Positions 53,637 through 62,205 of a stretch of DNA of 64,000 nucleotides are shown in pieces. The position numbers and the translations under genes are program-made. The stretch comes from Candidatus Nitrosopumilus sp. (GTDB lineage: Archaea; Thermoproteota; Nitrososphaeria; Nitrososphaerales; Nitrosopumilaceae). The stretch's first letter is position 1, and each line of letters starts with the position of its first letter. Location of the stretch: NCBI GenBank assembly GCA_029263475.1, contig JAJCXK010000039.1:1-64000 (forward strand), read 5' to 3'. The notes beneath the pieces are model-generated. The model ran no database searches, had not been told where the DNA came from, and was given only the letters and a program-made list of their open reading frames with translations.

Positions 53637-54074
53637 ATGCGTAAAACAATGGAAATTGATCAAGTACAAGATCCTGACTATGATTCTGTAAAAATCAATT
53701 ACGTTGGATTCGTTGATCCATATGCCGTCGAAGGAATGGTTGTTCTAAAAGCTGATGATGGCAAGGAGTTTCACATGAGGGCGTTTTCTGGAGAGGTGGC
53801 ACGACATATCTCAAGTTTTGGAGAAGCAGAGGGGGAAGCACCTCCGTCAATTTACAAAATGATTGAAGAGATTTGTGAGCAAAATGGACTGATTTTGGTC
53901 AAGGTAAAAATCTACGAAAGCGGAGAGGTCCTTCGTGCAAATCTGTACTTTACGGGAAAGACAGATCTCGTATTGAGAAACTACCGTGCATCTGACGCGA
54001 TGGCCCTTGGTGCATTTTACAACATTCCAATTCTTGTCAGAAAGAACCTTCTCAAAGAAAGCATGGAAGCATAG
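53637..54074 (+). CDS. Bifunctional-nuclease (BFN/DUF151) family protein
   Basis: 145 residues from ATG 53637. VKINYVGFVDPYAVEGMVVLKADDGKEFHMRAF, then PPSIYKMIEEICEQNG, then ANLYF and the end ASDAMALGAFYNIPILV match the DUF151 family. The SDA.ALA-like motif is characteristic. Members include plant proteins with nuclease activity and uncharacterised prokaryotic ones. Role in archaea unknown. Confidence 0.9.
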   Translation: MRKTMEIDQVQDPDYDSVKINYVGFVDPYAVEGMVVLKADDGKEFHMRAFSGEVARHISSFGEAEGEAPPSIYKMIEEICEQNGLILVKVKIYESGEVLRANLYFTGKTDLVLRNYRASDAMALGAFYNIPILVRKNLLKESMEA

Positions 54075-54134
54075 TCCTTTACAACTTTCCAAATCATTAG
54101 AATAGTTTTTTTCCAAGTAAAGTTATGAATTTGT

Positions 54135-54353
54135 ATGAACGAACAAGAAGAACTGATGGATAGTTTACTAAACGTTGATCTTGAAATTATTGACGTTGTG
54201 AGGGAATTACGGGAAGGCAATTGGGATTCCATATCCCTAAAAGATCAGGTTGGTGACTTGCTTAAAATCCGTGATGAAATGGTTCAAAAATTGATGTCTC
54301 TAAAGGGTGATGAACATTCATGTGACTGTGGCCATGATCATACACACGAATAA
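54135..54353 (+). CDS. Small protein with metal-binding tail (72 aa)
   Basis: ATG 54135. An acidic helical body (EELMDSLLNVDLEIIDVVRELREG) ends in HSCDCGHDHTHE, a Cys/His cluster likely to bind Zn, Ni or Co. Converges with the next gene, the two stops touching. Could be a metal-dependent regulator or buffer; no firm assignment. Confidence 0.65.
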   Translation: MNEQEELMDSLLNVDLEIIDVVRELREGNWDSISLKDQVGDLLKIRDEMVQKLMSLKGDEHSCDCGHDHTHE

Positions 54354-54602
54354 CTAATCAATACTTTCGAAATAATTACTTGGAAACATTTTCTTTATTT
54401 TGATTATTTCTGATTCATATCTTTGAATCTTTAATTTAATTTCCTCAACTTTGCTTTCATGAGAATCTTTTTTTTGCTGTTTTAACTTCTTGACTTGGTT
54501 CAAAAGTGTCTTGTACATGATGGAATATTCCGGAAAGTTCTTGGGAATTTTCTCCTCCTGTTTGAATTCATTGTTCATGTCTATTTTTAAATCGTGCTTC
54601 AT
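54354..54602 (-). CDS. Small coiled-coil protein (82 aa)
   Basis: ATG 54602. Charged helix (LLNQVKKLKQQKKDSHESKVEEIKLKIQR). Resembles in style the small helical proteins at 47126-47549. Function unknown. Confidence 0.55.
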   Translation of the reverse strand: MKHDLKIDMNNEFKQEEKIPKNFPEYSIMYKTLLNQVKKLKQQKKDSHESKVEEIKLKIQRYESEIIKIKKMFPSNYFESID

Positions 54603-54744
54603 AATTCGGCAATCTCATCATCTATCAGTTATAGCTTAGAAGGTTGATTAATCATCAGCAACATTATGCGTAATTTCTCTGGTATATTATTATCTGAAAT
54701 AAAAAAATCAGAACCTTTTTGAGAAGATAAAACGTCTTCTTAAC

Positions 54745-54996
54745 ATGGTTAATTTTGATAAAGTATACCAAAGAGTCGCCAAACAGGTGATTGCCCGGTG
54801 TCATGGGGCAATCAAAATCACCAAGCATGGAAAAGTAATCGAAGTATATGATACAAAGCGACACATTTGGAGCAATGGTCTGGCAGGATTGATACTCAAA
54901 GAAGAGTGCAGAAATGAGAATCTGCGTGAATGGGAGTTTGCAAACGTTAGAACGTATGTGATCAAAGATCTACTTGGAAAGTCAGAAAATCAATAA
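54745..54996 (+). CDS. Small basic protein (83 aa)
   Basis: ATG 54745. Alpha/beta sequence (RVAKQVIARCHGAIKITKHGKVIEVYDTK) with a basic surface, followed by a helical end (KEECRNENLREWEFANVRTYVIKDLLG). May bind nucleic acid. Its stop overlaps the convergent gene by 7 bases. Confidence 0.6.
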   Translation: MVNFDKVYQRVAKQVIARCHGAIKITKHGKVIEVYDTKRHIWSNGLAGLILKEECRNENLREWEFANVRTYVIKDLLGKSENQ

Positions 54997-55250
54997 ACCA
55001 CTTTTCTAATCAGGTGTGGTTCTTTGAGCATTATTGTGTCATCTTTAAACGATGATAATTCAACGTTCCTGAGATTGTGGTTCGTAATTACGATTAAAGC
55101 CTCGCATCTGGTGCATAGGATCGTTCTCCCGCCTGATCTTTCTTCTCTGACTATGTCTCTTTCCAACTTGTCTTCTTTCTGACAAGTGGGACAAAGAAGC
55201 GGTTCTTTCAGAATTGAAATGATCTCTTTTATGAATATTGTTTTCCCCAT
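54990..55250 (-). CDS. Zinc-ribbon protein (86 aa)
   Basis: ATG 55250. A complete ribbon: LLCPTCQ ... ILCTRCEA, with basic residues between, then a short tail. Single-ribbon proteins of this size usually bind nucleic acid or a polymerase. Function unknown. Confidence 0.65.
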   Translation of the reverse strand: MGKTIFIKEIISILKEPLLCPTCQKEDKLERDIVREERSGGRTILCTRCEALIVITNHNLRNVELSSFKDDTIMLKEPHLIRKVVY

Positions 55251-55733
55251 TGTTGGATTTTTTACAAAACACAACTAAAGAGTTTGTATTGTTAATTGGT
55301 ATCAGCAATCCATTTTGAATGTCAAACCGCTTTAATCATTCAAAATTAGAACGAATGGTATTCAGTATATTTCCAGTCTAACCAATTAACAGAATTTTTT
55401 GATTTTTCTTGAAAATATATTTTTGCAATCTCTGATATTTTTTGTAAAAATTTGTTTTCTGTAGTTACTTATCTATTTTGACTTGATATCTTTTTTTTGA
55501 CATCGTTTATCATCATGACATTTGCGGTTATTTTGATTTTGATAATTGATGGGTGGTACCTATACTACTTTTTCAAATATCTTCTTTAATTCCTCAAACA
55601 TTTCCTGGATTTGTAAATTAGTCGTAATAATTTATAATTTATTACCTAATTTCATGAAATAAATCCTGTAAAATCTTAAATACAAATGTGTCTTATGGTA
55701 TTTGATGTCGTTAGTTACAAAACTTAACGATTA
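55251..55733. other. AT-rich gap before the RNA candidate
   Basis: About 480 bases without ORFs. TATA-like stretches (TTTATAATTTA near 55631-55641 and TCTTAAATAC near 55675-55684) could drive transcription of the structured region that follows. A near-perfect hairpin (CGTTAGTT-ACAA-AACTTAACG, about 55709-55729) lies directly in front of it. Confidence 0.45.
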
Positions 55734-55832
55734 GGTTGCGTAGCCCCGCAGAACGAAAAAGGCAATCAGGCGTTCAACGCTCTGACCAAGAGAGGAAATC
55801 TCTCAGTGTTCTGCAATTTAGGGGTCTACGCC
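55734..55832 (+). ncRNA. Candidate structured RNA, three-way junction (about 99 nt)
   Basis: A GC-rich island in AT-rich DNA. A closing stem is built from GCGTAG (55738-55743) with CTACGC (55826-55831), CCCC (55744-55747) with GGGG (55821-55824), and GCAGAAC (55748-55754) with GTTCTGC (55808-55814): 17 pairs with a 1-nt bulge and a one-sided 6-nt bulge. Two inner hairpins follow: TCAGGCG (55766-55772)/CGCTCTGA (55778-55785), and GAGAG (55790-55794)/CTCTC (55800-55804). T-rich sequence lies downstream. It does not match tRNA, 5S rRNA, C/D or H/ACA patterns. The strand is inferred from the upstream TATA-like elements and downstream T run. Confidence 0.6.
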
Positions 55833-55877
55833 TTTTAATTCTCTAGAATAATCTCTGATTTTTTGAAATATTTTTTA

Positions 55878-56969
55878 TTATGTGACAATTTCATCCAGAC
55901 GGTCTTCTTCCTGGGCTCGCTTTATTTCCATGGCAATTCTTCTGCCTACTCCAAATGTCTGACCGTATTGATATTTTGTATACGGACTTGTTGTTGCGAC
56001 AATTGGATTTCCTGGAACTCTTAATGAGACATCATACACGATTAATTCCAAGTCTTTGGTGATCACGCTTTGTAGTGAGAATGGCCCTATTATTCCCGGG
56101 GCATACTCTTTTTTCACAGCCGCTACAAACTTGTCTCCCATCTTGATTACTTTTTCAAGAAGTGACTCCCTGATGCTTGCAGGCGTATGACCGACCTCGA
56201 TATTCTGCAAGTCAATATCCATTTCCAGCTGTTCCTTTGCTGGAAGTGCATTGTAATCATGAATGTTTGTTTGCAGTCTCCTCTCAATTCCGATAAAGTC
56301 CACATGATTTGAAATTGGTGTGTGAAAGAAATTAAAGTTCATGTATGTCCCTATTGCCAATTCCTCGATGCTTGCCTTCTCCAGGTCCTTTCTTGCAATG
56401 ATGCCTTGCTTAATCTTGGCCTCTGATTTTTCCTTATAGTCTTTGTATGATGAAACTGTGAAAAATGCTCTTTCCAATGGCCTCTTTTTTTCCTGAACTT
56501 TCACTATGCTTGGTTTGTTGATTCGTTTAGGATCCTTGAACAGCTTGGGATATTTTATTCTCGCCTTTTCTAGCAGATAGTACTGACCCTTTTTTGCCGT
56601 TCTTTCTTCTGCTTGAAATAATCTCCTGTTTCCAAATATGGGAACCTTGAAAGAGTCCTCAATTGTCTTGTATCCCAGATATACTGTAAGTGATCTGTGA
56701 GGTACTATGATTGTGCTGGAGTCTCGCAACTGCTTTTGAATTTTGGCTGATGCCATGTCCTTGAATTTGTCTAATATTGTAATCTCATCTGCAATTCTTC
56801 CAAATCTTTGATACGGACCTTCGCGTCCTTTCTGACAAAAAACCCTGGTCTGAAAATCTTCGTCCTTTGCACCGTCCATTACCTCTAGTGCTGAGTGACT
56901 TCCAAGAACGCCTATCTTGACGTCTGAATAGCCGTTTACGATTTTCTTGATCTCAGATGCCTTTATCAT
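55878..56969 (-). CDS. purP: FAICAR synthetase PurP
   Basis: 363 residues from ATG 56969. GVLGSHSALEVMDGAKDE, RFGRIADEITILDKF and later ATP-grasp elements (VPIFGNRRLFQAEE, FFTVSSYKDY, YAPGIIGPFSLQS, TSPYTKYQYG) match archaeal PurP. It makes formyl-AICAR from AICAR, formate and ATP, replacing the folate-dependent bacterial step. purS at 61121 belongs to the same pathway. Confidence 0.95.
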   Translation of the reverse strand: MIKASEIKKIVNGYSDVKIGVLGSHSALEVMDGAKDEDFQTRVFCQKGREGPYQRFGRIADEITILDKFKDMASAKIQKQLRDSSTIIVPHRSLTVYLGYKTIEDSFKVPIFGNRRLFQAEERTAKKGQYYLLEKARIKYPKLFKDPKRINKPSIVKVQEKKRPLERAFFTVSSYKDYKEKSEAKIKQGIIARKDLEKASIEELAIGTYMNFNFFHTPISNHVDFIGIERRLQTNIHDYNALPAKEQLEMDIDLQNIEVGHTPASIRESLLEKVIKMGDKFVAAVKKEYAPGIIGPFSLQSVITKDLELIVYDVSLRVPGNPIVATTSPYTKYQYGQTFGVGRRIAMEIKRAQEEDRLDEIVT

Positions 56970-57066
56970 ATTATGCCTAGATATTGGGATCTAATATAGA
57001 TATTTTTCAAATCATCTATTCGTAATTCATCACAAGATTCTTTTTGATTGAAATCTGCCATTGGAC

Positions 57067-57225
57067 ATGCTGTATTCGCTTGAACTGCAAATGATGGGTG
57101 CCATTTTCTCGATTACCATGATGGCAGGTGGGATTTCTTTGTGGATTAAGAGACGAAAGATTAGAAAAGAATTAGAGAATACAAATGATAAGATCTCCGA
57201 AAATAACGATGTAGAAAATCTCTAG
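57067..57225 (+). CDS. Single-pass membrane microprotein (52 aa)
   Basis: ATG 57067 to TAG 57225. One transmembrane helix (about 7-27) is followed by a strongly basic stretch and an acidic tail. Divergent from purP. Function unknown. Confidence 0.55.
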   Translation: MLYSLELQMMGAIFSITMMAGGISLWIKRRKIRKELENTNDKISENNDVENL

Positions 57226-57314
57226 GTTTGATTTTTGTATCTAATGTGAGAAATGCCGATTTTTTGATTCCAAATTAATGATGTTTTGATTGACTGGTGA
57301 ATCTTTGGGGGTAA

Positions 57315-57653
57315 TCATGACCAGTCAATTGAACACGCGTCTGCACCAAAATTCACTTTGGCAGCTGTTTCGTCATTGGACTTTAATTGTTCAAATAATT
57401 TCAAATCTGCCGTCATTTCAGAATATGGCTTACCCTGAAGAAATGTCCTGTGTGACGGCAATCCTGGAATGCTCACTACGTCTGAAATTTCATCAGAATA
57501 ATAGATGATCAGCTTTTGTTTTACGCCGTCATCATTATTTATCGTGGAAATTGAAATTTCTCCTTTCAAATTGTAATTGGTTCCTGCAAGCTTGCGCACT
57601 TTTTGCAATTCTTTGTAATTTGTACCTGTAATCTCTTGAAGTCCAAATGCCAT
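57315..57653 (-). CDS. Hypothetical protein (112 aa)
   Basis: ATG 57653. Alpha/beta, no Cys pairs; ISISTINNDDGVKQKLIIYYSDEISDVVSIPG suggests a beta sheet, followed by a helical C-terminus. Function unknown. Confidence 0.6.
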   Translation of the reverse strand: MAFGLQEITGTNYKELQKVRKLAGTNYNLKGEISISTINNDDGVKQKLIIYYSDEISDVVSIPGLPSHRTFLQGKPYSEMTADLKLFEQLKSNDETAAKVNFGADACSIDWS

Positions 57654-57829
57654 GAAACATCGAAGACACTCTATGAATTTAATACTATTGAAATAATTTT
57701 GATTTCAGATATTTTTCATTTCATCTGATTCAACTTTCAAATGCCTTTTGCTGAATTGTATGATGTAAAGTTGGCACTATCTTTGTGGTGTCAGACATGA
57801 TAAAATACTCTAGTTTCAAAGCATATGTT

Positions 57830-58387
57830 ATGAAGCTAGTAGTGGGAATCACCGGAAGTACGGGCGTAATCTATGGAATTCGAATGCTTGAAACTCTGAA
57901 AAAATTAGATATTGAATCCCACCTGATAATGTCCAAATGGGGAGAAAAGTGCATCTCCATGGAAACTGCACACACTGTAGATTATGTAAAATCTTTGGCT
58001 GACAACGTCTCTGATGAAAAAAATATGGCGTCTAGCGTATCTAGTGGAACTCACAGGATAGGTGGAATGATTGTTGCTCCCTGCAGCATGAAAACATTGG
58101 CTGCCATTGCAAATGGCTATGATGATACTCTTGTAGCTAGGGCTGCAGGTGTCACGATAAAGGAATCCAGAAAATTAATTCTAATGGTGAGGGAGACTCC
58201 TCTTTCTGCAATCCATTTAGAAAACATGCTGAAGCTTTCTAGACTTGGAATCATAATTTTGCCTCCCGTAACTGAGTTTTACACAAAGCCCAAATCCATA
58301 GATGACATTGTCAATCACGTTGTAGGAAAATGCTTGGACCAGTTTGATATCGAGCACAGTTTATACCCTAGGTGGGGAAGCTGCTAA
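57830..58387 (+). CDS. ubiX: Flavin prenyltransferase UbiX
   Basis: 185 residues from ATG 57830, where the Rossmann-like strand begins (KLVVGITGSTGVIYGIRML). An ATG at 57797 would add 11 residues. GGMIVAPCSMKTLAAIANGYDDTLVARAA, then LVRETPLS-like (LMVRETPLSAIHLENMLKL) and the end IILPPVTEFYTKP are diagnostic. It prenylates FMN for UbiD decarboxylases. In this window it fits the late decarboxylation step of the futalosine route. The SRPBCC gene follows immediately. Confidence 0.93.
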   Translation: MKLVVGITGSTGVIYGIRMLETLKKLDIESHLIMSKWGEKCISMETAHTVDYVKSLADNVSDEKNMASSVSSGTHRIGGMIVAPCSMKTLAAIANGYDDTLVARAAGVTIKESRKLILMVRETPLSAIHLENMLKLSRLGIIILPPVTEFYTKPKSIDDIVNHVVGKCLDQFDIEHSLYPRWGSC

Positions 58388-58394
58388 AGCAACT

Positions 58395-58823
58395 TTGCCA
58401 AAGTTTTCCTCGCAAATTATAGTCAATGCAAATAGAGCGTGTGTTTTTGAGGTTTTCTCAAACTATGAGAACTATCAAAAGATAGTGCCTCAGCATTTCC
58501 CTTCTGTCCGAATTCGCTCTGTTCGCGGTGATCTGGCAGTTGTAGAAGAGCATTTCAATCTTGGAGCCATGGAGTTGCTAATCATGGCAAGGCATGTTTC
58601 TAAAAAGCCTATTCTGCATGAGGTTTTTATCATTGGCGGTGATGCAAAAGGAAGCCATATCAAACAGGAATTCATTGAGTTGGACAGCGGTACCAAGGTC
58701 CTCATCGACGTTGATTTCAAATTCAAGGGAAAAATGAAGATTTCTCACATGTTTGGAAAAAACCCCGTCATGGACGATTACGGTAAAATTCTTAATGATT
58801 TTGCAAAAATTGCCGAAAACTAG
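58395..58823 (+). CDS. SRPBCC-family (Coq10/RatA-like) protein
   Basis: 142 residues from TTG 58395, 8 bases after the ubiX stop. The frame is open upstream but that part overlaps ubiX. SSQIIVNANRACVFEVFSNYENYQKIVP is the classic start of Coq10/RatA-type START proteins, which bind polyisoprenoid quinones. The C-terminal helix closes the fold. Being next to ubiX, it may carry or present menaquinone; this is inference. Confidence 0.75.
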   Translation: MPKFSSQIIVNANRACVFEVFSNYENYQKIVPQHFPSVRIRSVRGDLAVVEEHFNLGAMELLIMARHVSKKPILHEVFIIGGDAKGSHIKQEFIELDSGTKVLIDVDFKFKGKMKISHMFGKNPVMDDYGKILNDFAKIAEN

Positions 58824-58824
58824 A

Positions 58825-59025
58825 CTATTTCATCTCTTTGTCTTTTGAGACGCTGTCTATCTCTTCCTTGAAGTTTTTTAGATCCTTGTCTGCCTCGATC
58901 TTTCCCTTTTCAAACTCACCTTTTGCCTTGCCGAAAGTCTTTGCAAGTTCAGGTATCTTCTTTGCGCCAAAAATCAATACTCCTATCACCACTACCAAAA
59001 CTATGATTTCAGTACTTCCAAGCAT
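58825..59025 (-). CDS. tatA: Sec-independent translocase subunit TatA
   Basis: 66 residues from ATG 59025. Short transmembrane helix (about 4-21), then the FG.KK.PELA hinge (FGAKKIPELAKTFG) and an amphipathic helix. TatA forms the pore for folded proteins with twin-arginine signals. It follows tatC by 27 bases on the same strand. Confidence 0.93.
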   Translation of the reverse strand: MLGSTEIIVLVVVIGVLIFGAKKIPELAKTFGKAKGEFEKGKIEADKDLKNFKEEIDSVSKDKEMK

Positions 59026-59052
59026 TGTACCCGTACTTTGCTCATTTCAGAT

Positions 59053-59844
59053 TTAAGTGTTCGACTTTTTTCGCTCTTTACGCTCGATGAGGAGCATTCC
59101 TGCAGCATACAGCCCAATCATAGGTCCTGCAACAAAGATCATGGTCACTCCTGTTCCATCAGGAGTAATCACTGCGCCAAATATCACGATTATCACAATC
59201 GCGTATCTGATATTCTTTCTCCAAAAGTCCGCATCAACCATTCCTGATGCTGAGATTGCGTACATTACAAGTGGTAGTTGAAATGAAAAACCAAACGCCA
59301 GCAAAAACTGCAATACGAAAGTAACAAATTCCATGACGTTAAGAAACGTGACCAGTCCTGCCCCTTCACCATACCTATACAAAAAGTCTAACATGTACGG
59401 AATAACAAAATTATAAGAAAAAAAACATCCTGCAATAAATAATCCCAGGGCTGGAAGTGAAATTGTTCTGCTTACGTTTATTTCATTTTCCTTTAGTGCT
59501 GGCTTTATGAATCCGACTAGCTCTTTGATGACTATTGGCATTCCTGCCACCATACCCACAAGTGCTGCGACGTACATTTGTGCAAAGAATGCCTGACCCG
59601 GAGCTGTCTGAATCAGCTGCACACCTTCTGGAACCAGATTGTGTCTCATGTGATTTGTTATCTGTGCTGCAATGTTGTGATAGGGGTCTGGGGTGGGATA
59701 GTACAAAGTGAATTGACCTATTTGGAATGGTTCTGCATGAAATGTCAAAAGAAATACGCTGATTGCCCCGATGACCAATACTATTCTGAGTAATCTCTTT
59801 CTTAGCTCTTCAAGATGCTTGTTGATACCTTCCAATTCAGACAT
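59053..59844 (-). CDS. tatC: Sec-independent translocase subunit TatC
   Basis: 263 residues from ATG 59844. N-terminal HLEELRKRLLRI, six membrane helices, and the conserved FIKPALKENE and FSFQLPLV regions of TatC, the receptor for twin-arginine signal peptides. It forms an operon with tatA. Confidence 0.95.
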   Translation of the reverse strand: MSELEGINKHLEELRKRLLRIVLVIGAISVFLLTFHAEPFQIGQFTLYYPTPDPYHNIAAQITNHMRHNLVPEGVQLIQTAPGQAFFAQMYVAALVGMVAGMPIVIKELVGFIKPALKENEINVSRTISLPALGLFIAGCFFSYNFVIPYMLDFLYRYGEGAGLVTFLNVMEFVTFVLQFLLAFGFSFQLPLVMYAISASGMVDADFWRKNIRYAIVIIVIFGAVITPDGTGVTMIFVAGPMIGLYAAGMLLIERKERKKSNT

Positions 59845-59874
59845 CTGATATCTTTGCGTCCTAAACTATATCAA

Positions 59875-60342
59875 TTATGTGGGAATTGGCAATAGCTTTG
59901 CTTCTGGAAGACCTGCATCCTTTAGCTGTTCTGGCGTAAGGTGTTCAAATTCTAATGATATGACGGCCTTTGTATTGAATTTGGCTTCCATCTCCTGTGC
60001 CAAAGTACCAATGTCTTTAGCGGAGAATATTTCTTTTGAACCCTTTAGGATTACTCTGTCACCTTTTTCCATATCCTTACCACCGTATTTTTCCTGGAGA
60101 AAACCTGTAATGGCTGGAAGTTCCTTTAGGTCTATGTTGTTGTAAAAATAACATATTCCATTAATTGATTCATAGTCATATGCTGTACCATGTCTGTACA
60201 TGAAAACACCTATGAAATGAGCCTCGTCTTCTGGCTCTCTAATGCATTTGATTTCCCAATTCAGTAATTTACTTTCATCATAAGAGTAAGTGACCATTTC
60301 GTTTGATGTAATTTTCCAATACCTTGATCTGCCTTTTGCCAT
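59875..60342 (-). CDS. Hypothetical protein (155 aa)
   Basis: ATG 60342, supported by a TATA-like TTTATATC 24-32 bases upstream; the frame is open to 60429 but not conserved-looking. Alpha/beta protein (RYWKITSNEMVTYSYDESKLLNWEIKC) with a C-terminal helix pair. It lies 30 bases before tatC on the same strand. Function unknown. Confidence 0.65.
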   Translation of the reverse strand: MAKGRSRYWKITSNEMVTYSYDESKLLNWEIKCIREPEDEAHFIGVFMYRHGTAYDYESINGICYFYNNIDLKELPAITGFLQEKYGGKDMEKGDRVILKGSKEIFSAKDIGTLAQEMEAKFNTKAVISLEFEHLTPEQLKDAGLPEAKLLPIPT

Positions 60343-60365
60343 TATATCATACTGAGAATCATTCT

Positions 60366-60374
60366 GATATAAAT
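60366..60374 (-). promoter_or_regulatory. TATA box for the gene at 59875-60342
   Basis: On the minus strand ATTTATATC lies 24-32 bases before ATG 60342, which decides the start. Confidence 0.55.
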
Positions 60375-60606
60375 TCCATATACCTAGGATTGACACAAAA
60401 ATATGCCTTCTTTTATAGTAAGTTGACAAATATTGTACTGGAATTGGTACTACTATGATGATTGACGTCGATGATCAAAAAATTCTGTATTTGTCCTGCA
60501 TCTTCTATTTCTAAACAAGTTTTATTTTTACGTATTTCAGGTTTGATTTTTTTACCTATTATCTCAAAACAAAAATTATTCAAGGATCATCTTTATTCAT
60601 CGTTTA

Positions 60607-60993
60607 ATGGAACTGTCAAAGAATCCGTTGTTTCCGATACCTCTGGATGATTATCCAAAGTTGTTTGACTACGTACTTTCTGCAAATGGCTTGGTCTATT
60701 TTCACAAATTGAAAAGAGATTATGTTTTGGGGACAAAGTTGAATTTAGACGAATACAACAAGCTGCGATTGCTCCACGTATACTATGCAACTGCAAACCG
60801 AAATTCTGGGGAGGTATCTGCATGGCAGGATATTTGCAAGACCCTTGATGATCAGGGAATCTTTGAAAAACACATGTACCAGTCAAAAGAAGACTTGAAA
60901 AACAGATCCTTGATCGTAGTCAATCCTGATTATCAATCTGGTCTTTATAGAAAACATGTAGAATTTGTAAAAGAGAATATGAATTCAAAGTGA
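60607..60993 (+). CDS. Hypothetical protein (128 aa)
   Basis: ATG 60607. Helical with several Tyr/Leu-rich blocks (DDYPKLFDYVLSANGLVYFHKLKRDYVL, KLRLLHVYYATANRN) and a charged C-terminus. No motif recognised. Confidence 0.6.
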   Translation: MELSKNPLFPIPLDDYPKLFDYVLSANGLVYFHKLKRDYVLGTKLNLDEYNKLRLLHVYYATANRNSGEVSAWQDICKTLDDQGIFEKHMYQSKEDLKNRSLIVVNPDYQSGLYRKHVEFVKENMNSK

Positions 60994-61120
60994 TTTATGT
61001 TTCAATGTCATGATAATCAAAATAAGCGTACGAAAAACTCTACATTCATTCCATATCGCTATGGTGATTCAAAATTATTAGCAAGATAGATTAACCTCTA
61101 GTATTTCTTTCAATCTGTAA

Positions 61121-61381
61121 ATGACAATTTTTAACGTTCATGTGATAATTGAAAACAAGCCAGGAATTAGTGATCCTGAGGGCGAAACGATTCTGAATGA
61201 TTTGGTTCTGAAAGGAACTCACAAAACAGTTTCTAAAATCAAAACTGCCAAAATGCTTAAGTTCACAATTGACGAGAAAGACCAGAAAACCGCCCAGTCC
61301 AAAGTTCAAGAAATCTGCGATGACCTGAGAATTTACAATCCAATGGTAAGCAAGGTTACGGTTCGCGTTCTAGATGAATGA
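61121..61381 (+). CDS. purS: FGAM synthase subunit PurS
   Basis: 86 residues from ATG 61121. KPGISDPEGETILNDLVLKG and the end VTVRVLDE match PurS, the small subunit that bridges PurL and PurQ. A TATA-like GATTAACC lies about 30 bases upstream. purL and purQ are not in the window. Confidence 0.92.
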   Translation: MTIFNVHVIIENKPGISDPEGETILNDLVLKGTHKTVSKIKTAKMLKFTIDEKDQKTAQSKVQEICDDLRIYNPMVSKVTVRVLDE

Positions 61382-61625
61382 TATCCGTTCTTCATGCATG
61401 CTCTATGAATTAAACTCATTACAAAATCACAAACACAAGTAATCCTCTCGGTGATTGGTTTTTGAAAAATTTGCAAAATACTTGTCACACATAATTTTTT
61501 CATGAAGCCCAAAGTATTGCAAACCTTGGGTATGCTGCATCAGGAATGGATATTGTAGTTGTTGGAATGCACCATTACTTCGGTTAAACAACGACTGTAT
61601 TTTTCTCTAAAGTGGATGGTGATTT
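61382..61625. other. Short gap with a coding-like remnant
   Basis: From about 61497 to TAA 61588 one plus-strand frame reads EAQSIANLGYAASGMDIVVVGMHHYFG with no start codon. It may be the end of a lost gene; chance is possible. Confidence 0.25.
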
Positions 61626-62048
61626 TCAAGTTTGTTTAGATTCTACACCTTCAAGGGTGCTGTTTATCAAAATTTTACTGCGTAGGAATTCTGTCAAGTT
61701 AGTTTGGGTGATCACTCCGACCAAATTCTCATTTTCAAGTACTAGCAGGCGTCTGATGTTGTTATTGAGCATCTTTTGAACTGCAAATTCTATTTTTGCA
61801 TCTGGTTTCACCCACTTGAATTTATTTGACATTATGTCCTGCAATCTTGTTGATGAGGCTGTAAGATCCACAGCTGCAATTTTTCTTACAATGTCTCTTT
61901 CAGAAACAATGCCTGACGGTTTATCCTCATTCATAATCACGAGAAAGCTGATTTCCTTTTCTTTTAGCATCATTGCTGCATCCAGTGCCGTTTTGCCCTT
62001 GTCTATGGTGATGACATTTTTTTCCATGATGTTTCTGACTTGAGTCAT
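61626..62048 (-). CDS. CBS-pair protein (140 aa)
   Basis: ATG 62048; ATG 62072 is also in frame. Two CBS domains in tandem (VRNIMEKNVITIDKGKTALDAA .. GIVSERDIVRKI; QDIMSNKFKWVKPDAKIEFAVQKM .. GVITQTNLTEFL). CBS pairs sense adenosine nucleotides and regulate partners. No partner domain is fused. Confidence 0.9.
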   Translation of the reverse strand: MTQVRNIMEKNVITIDKGKTALDAAMMLKEKEISFLVIMNEDKPSGIVSERDIVRKIAAVDLTASSTRLQDIMSNKFKWVKPDAKIEFAVQKMLNNNIRRLLVLENENLVGVITQTNLTEFLRSKILINSTLEGVESKQT

Positions 62049-62205
62049 AGCGATCAAGGCTATTCTATACATAAGAATTTACTCTAACTAGAATCAAATT
62101 AAATATCTCTGAATCCCTGACATCTCAAGGCTACAAAGTTCTAAAAATATGGGGCATGAGATTAACCCATCCGTGGGTATATGCGTTGAGATGATAAAAC
62201 AAATT

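Noticed and set aside
55734-55832. Structured region as tRNA, 5S rRNA, RNase P RNA or a C/D or H/ACA guide RNA
   Set aside because: No tRNA arms or T-loop stem, none of the conserved 5S segments, far too short for RNase P RNA, no paired C and D boxes, and the bulge in the long stem is one-sided, unlike an H/ACA pocket.
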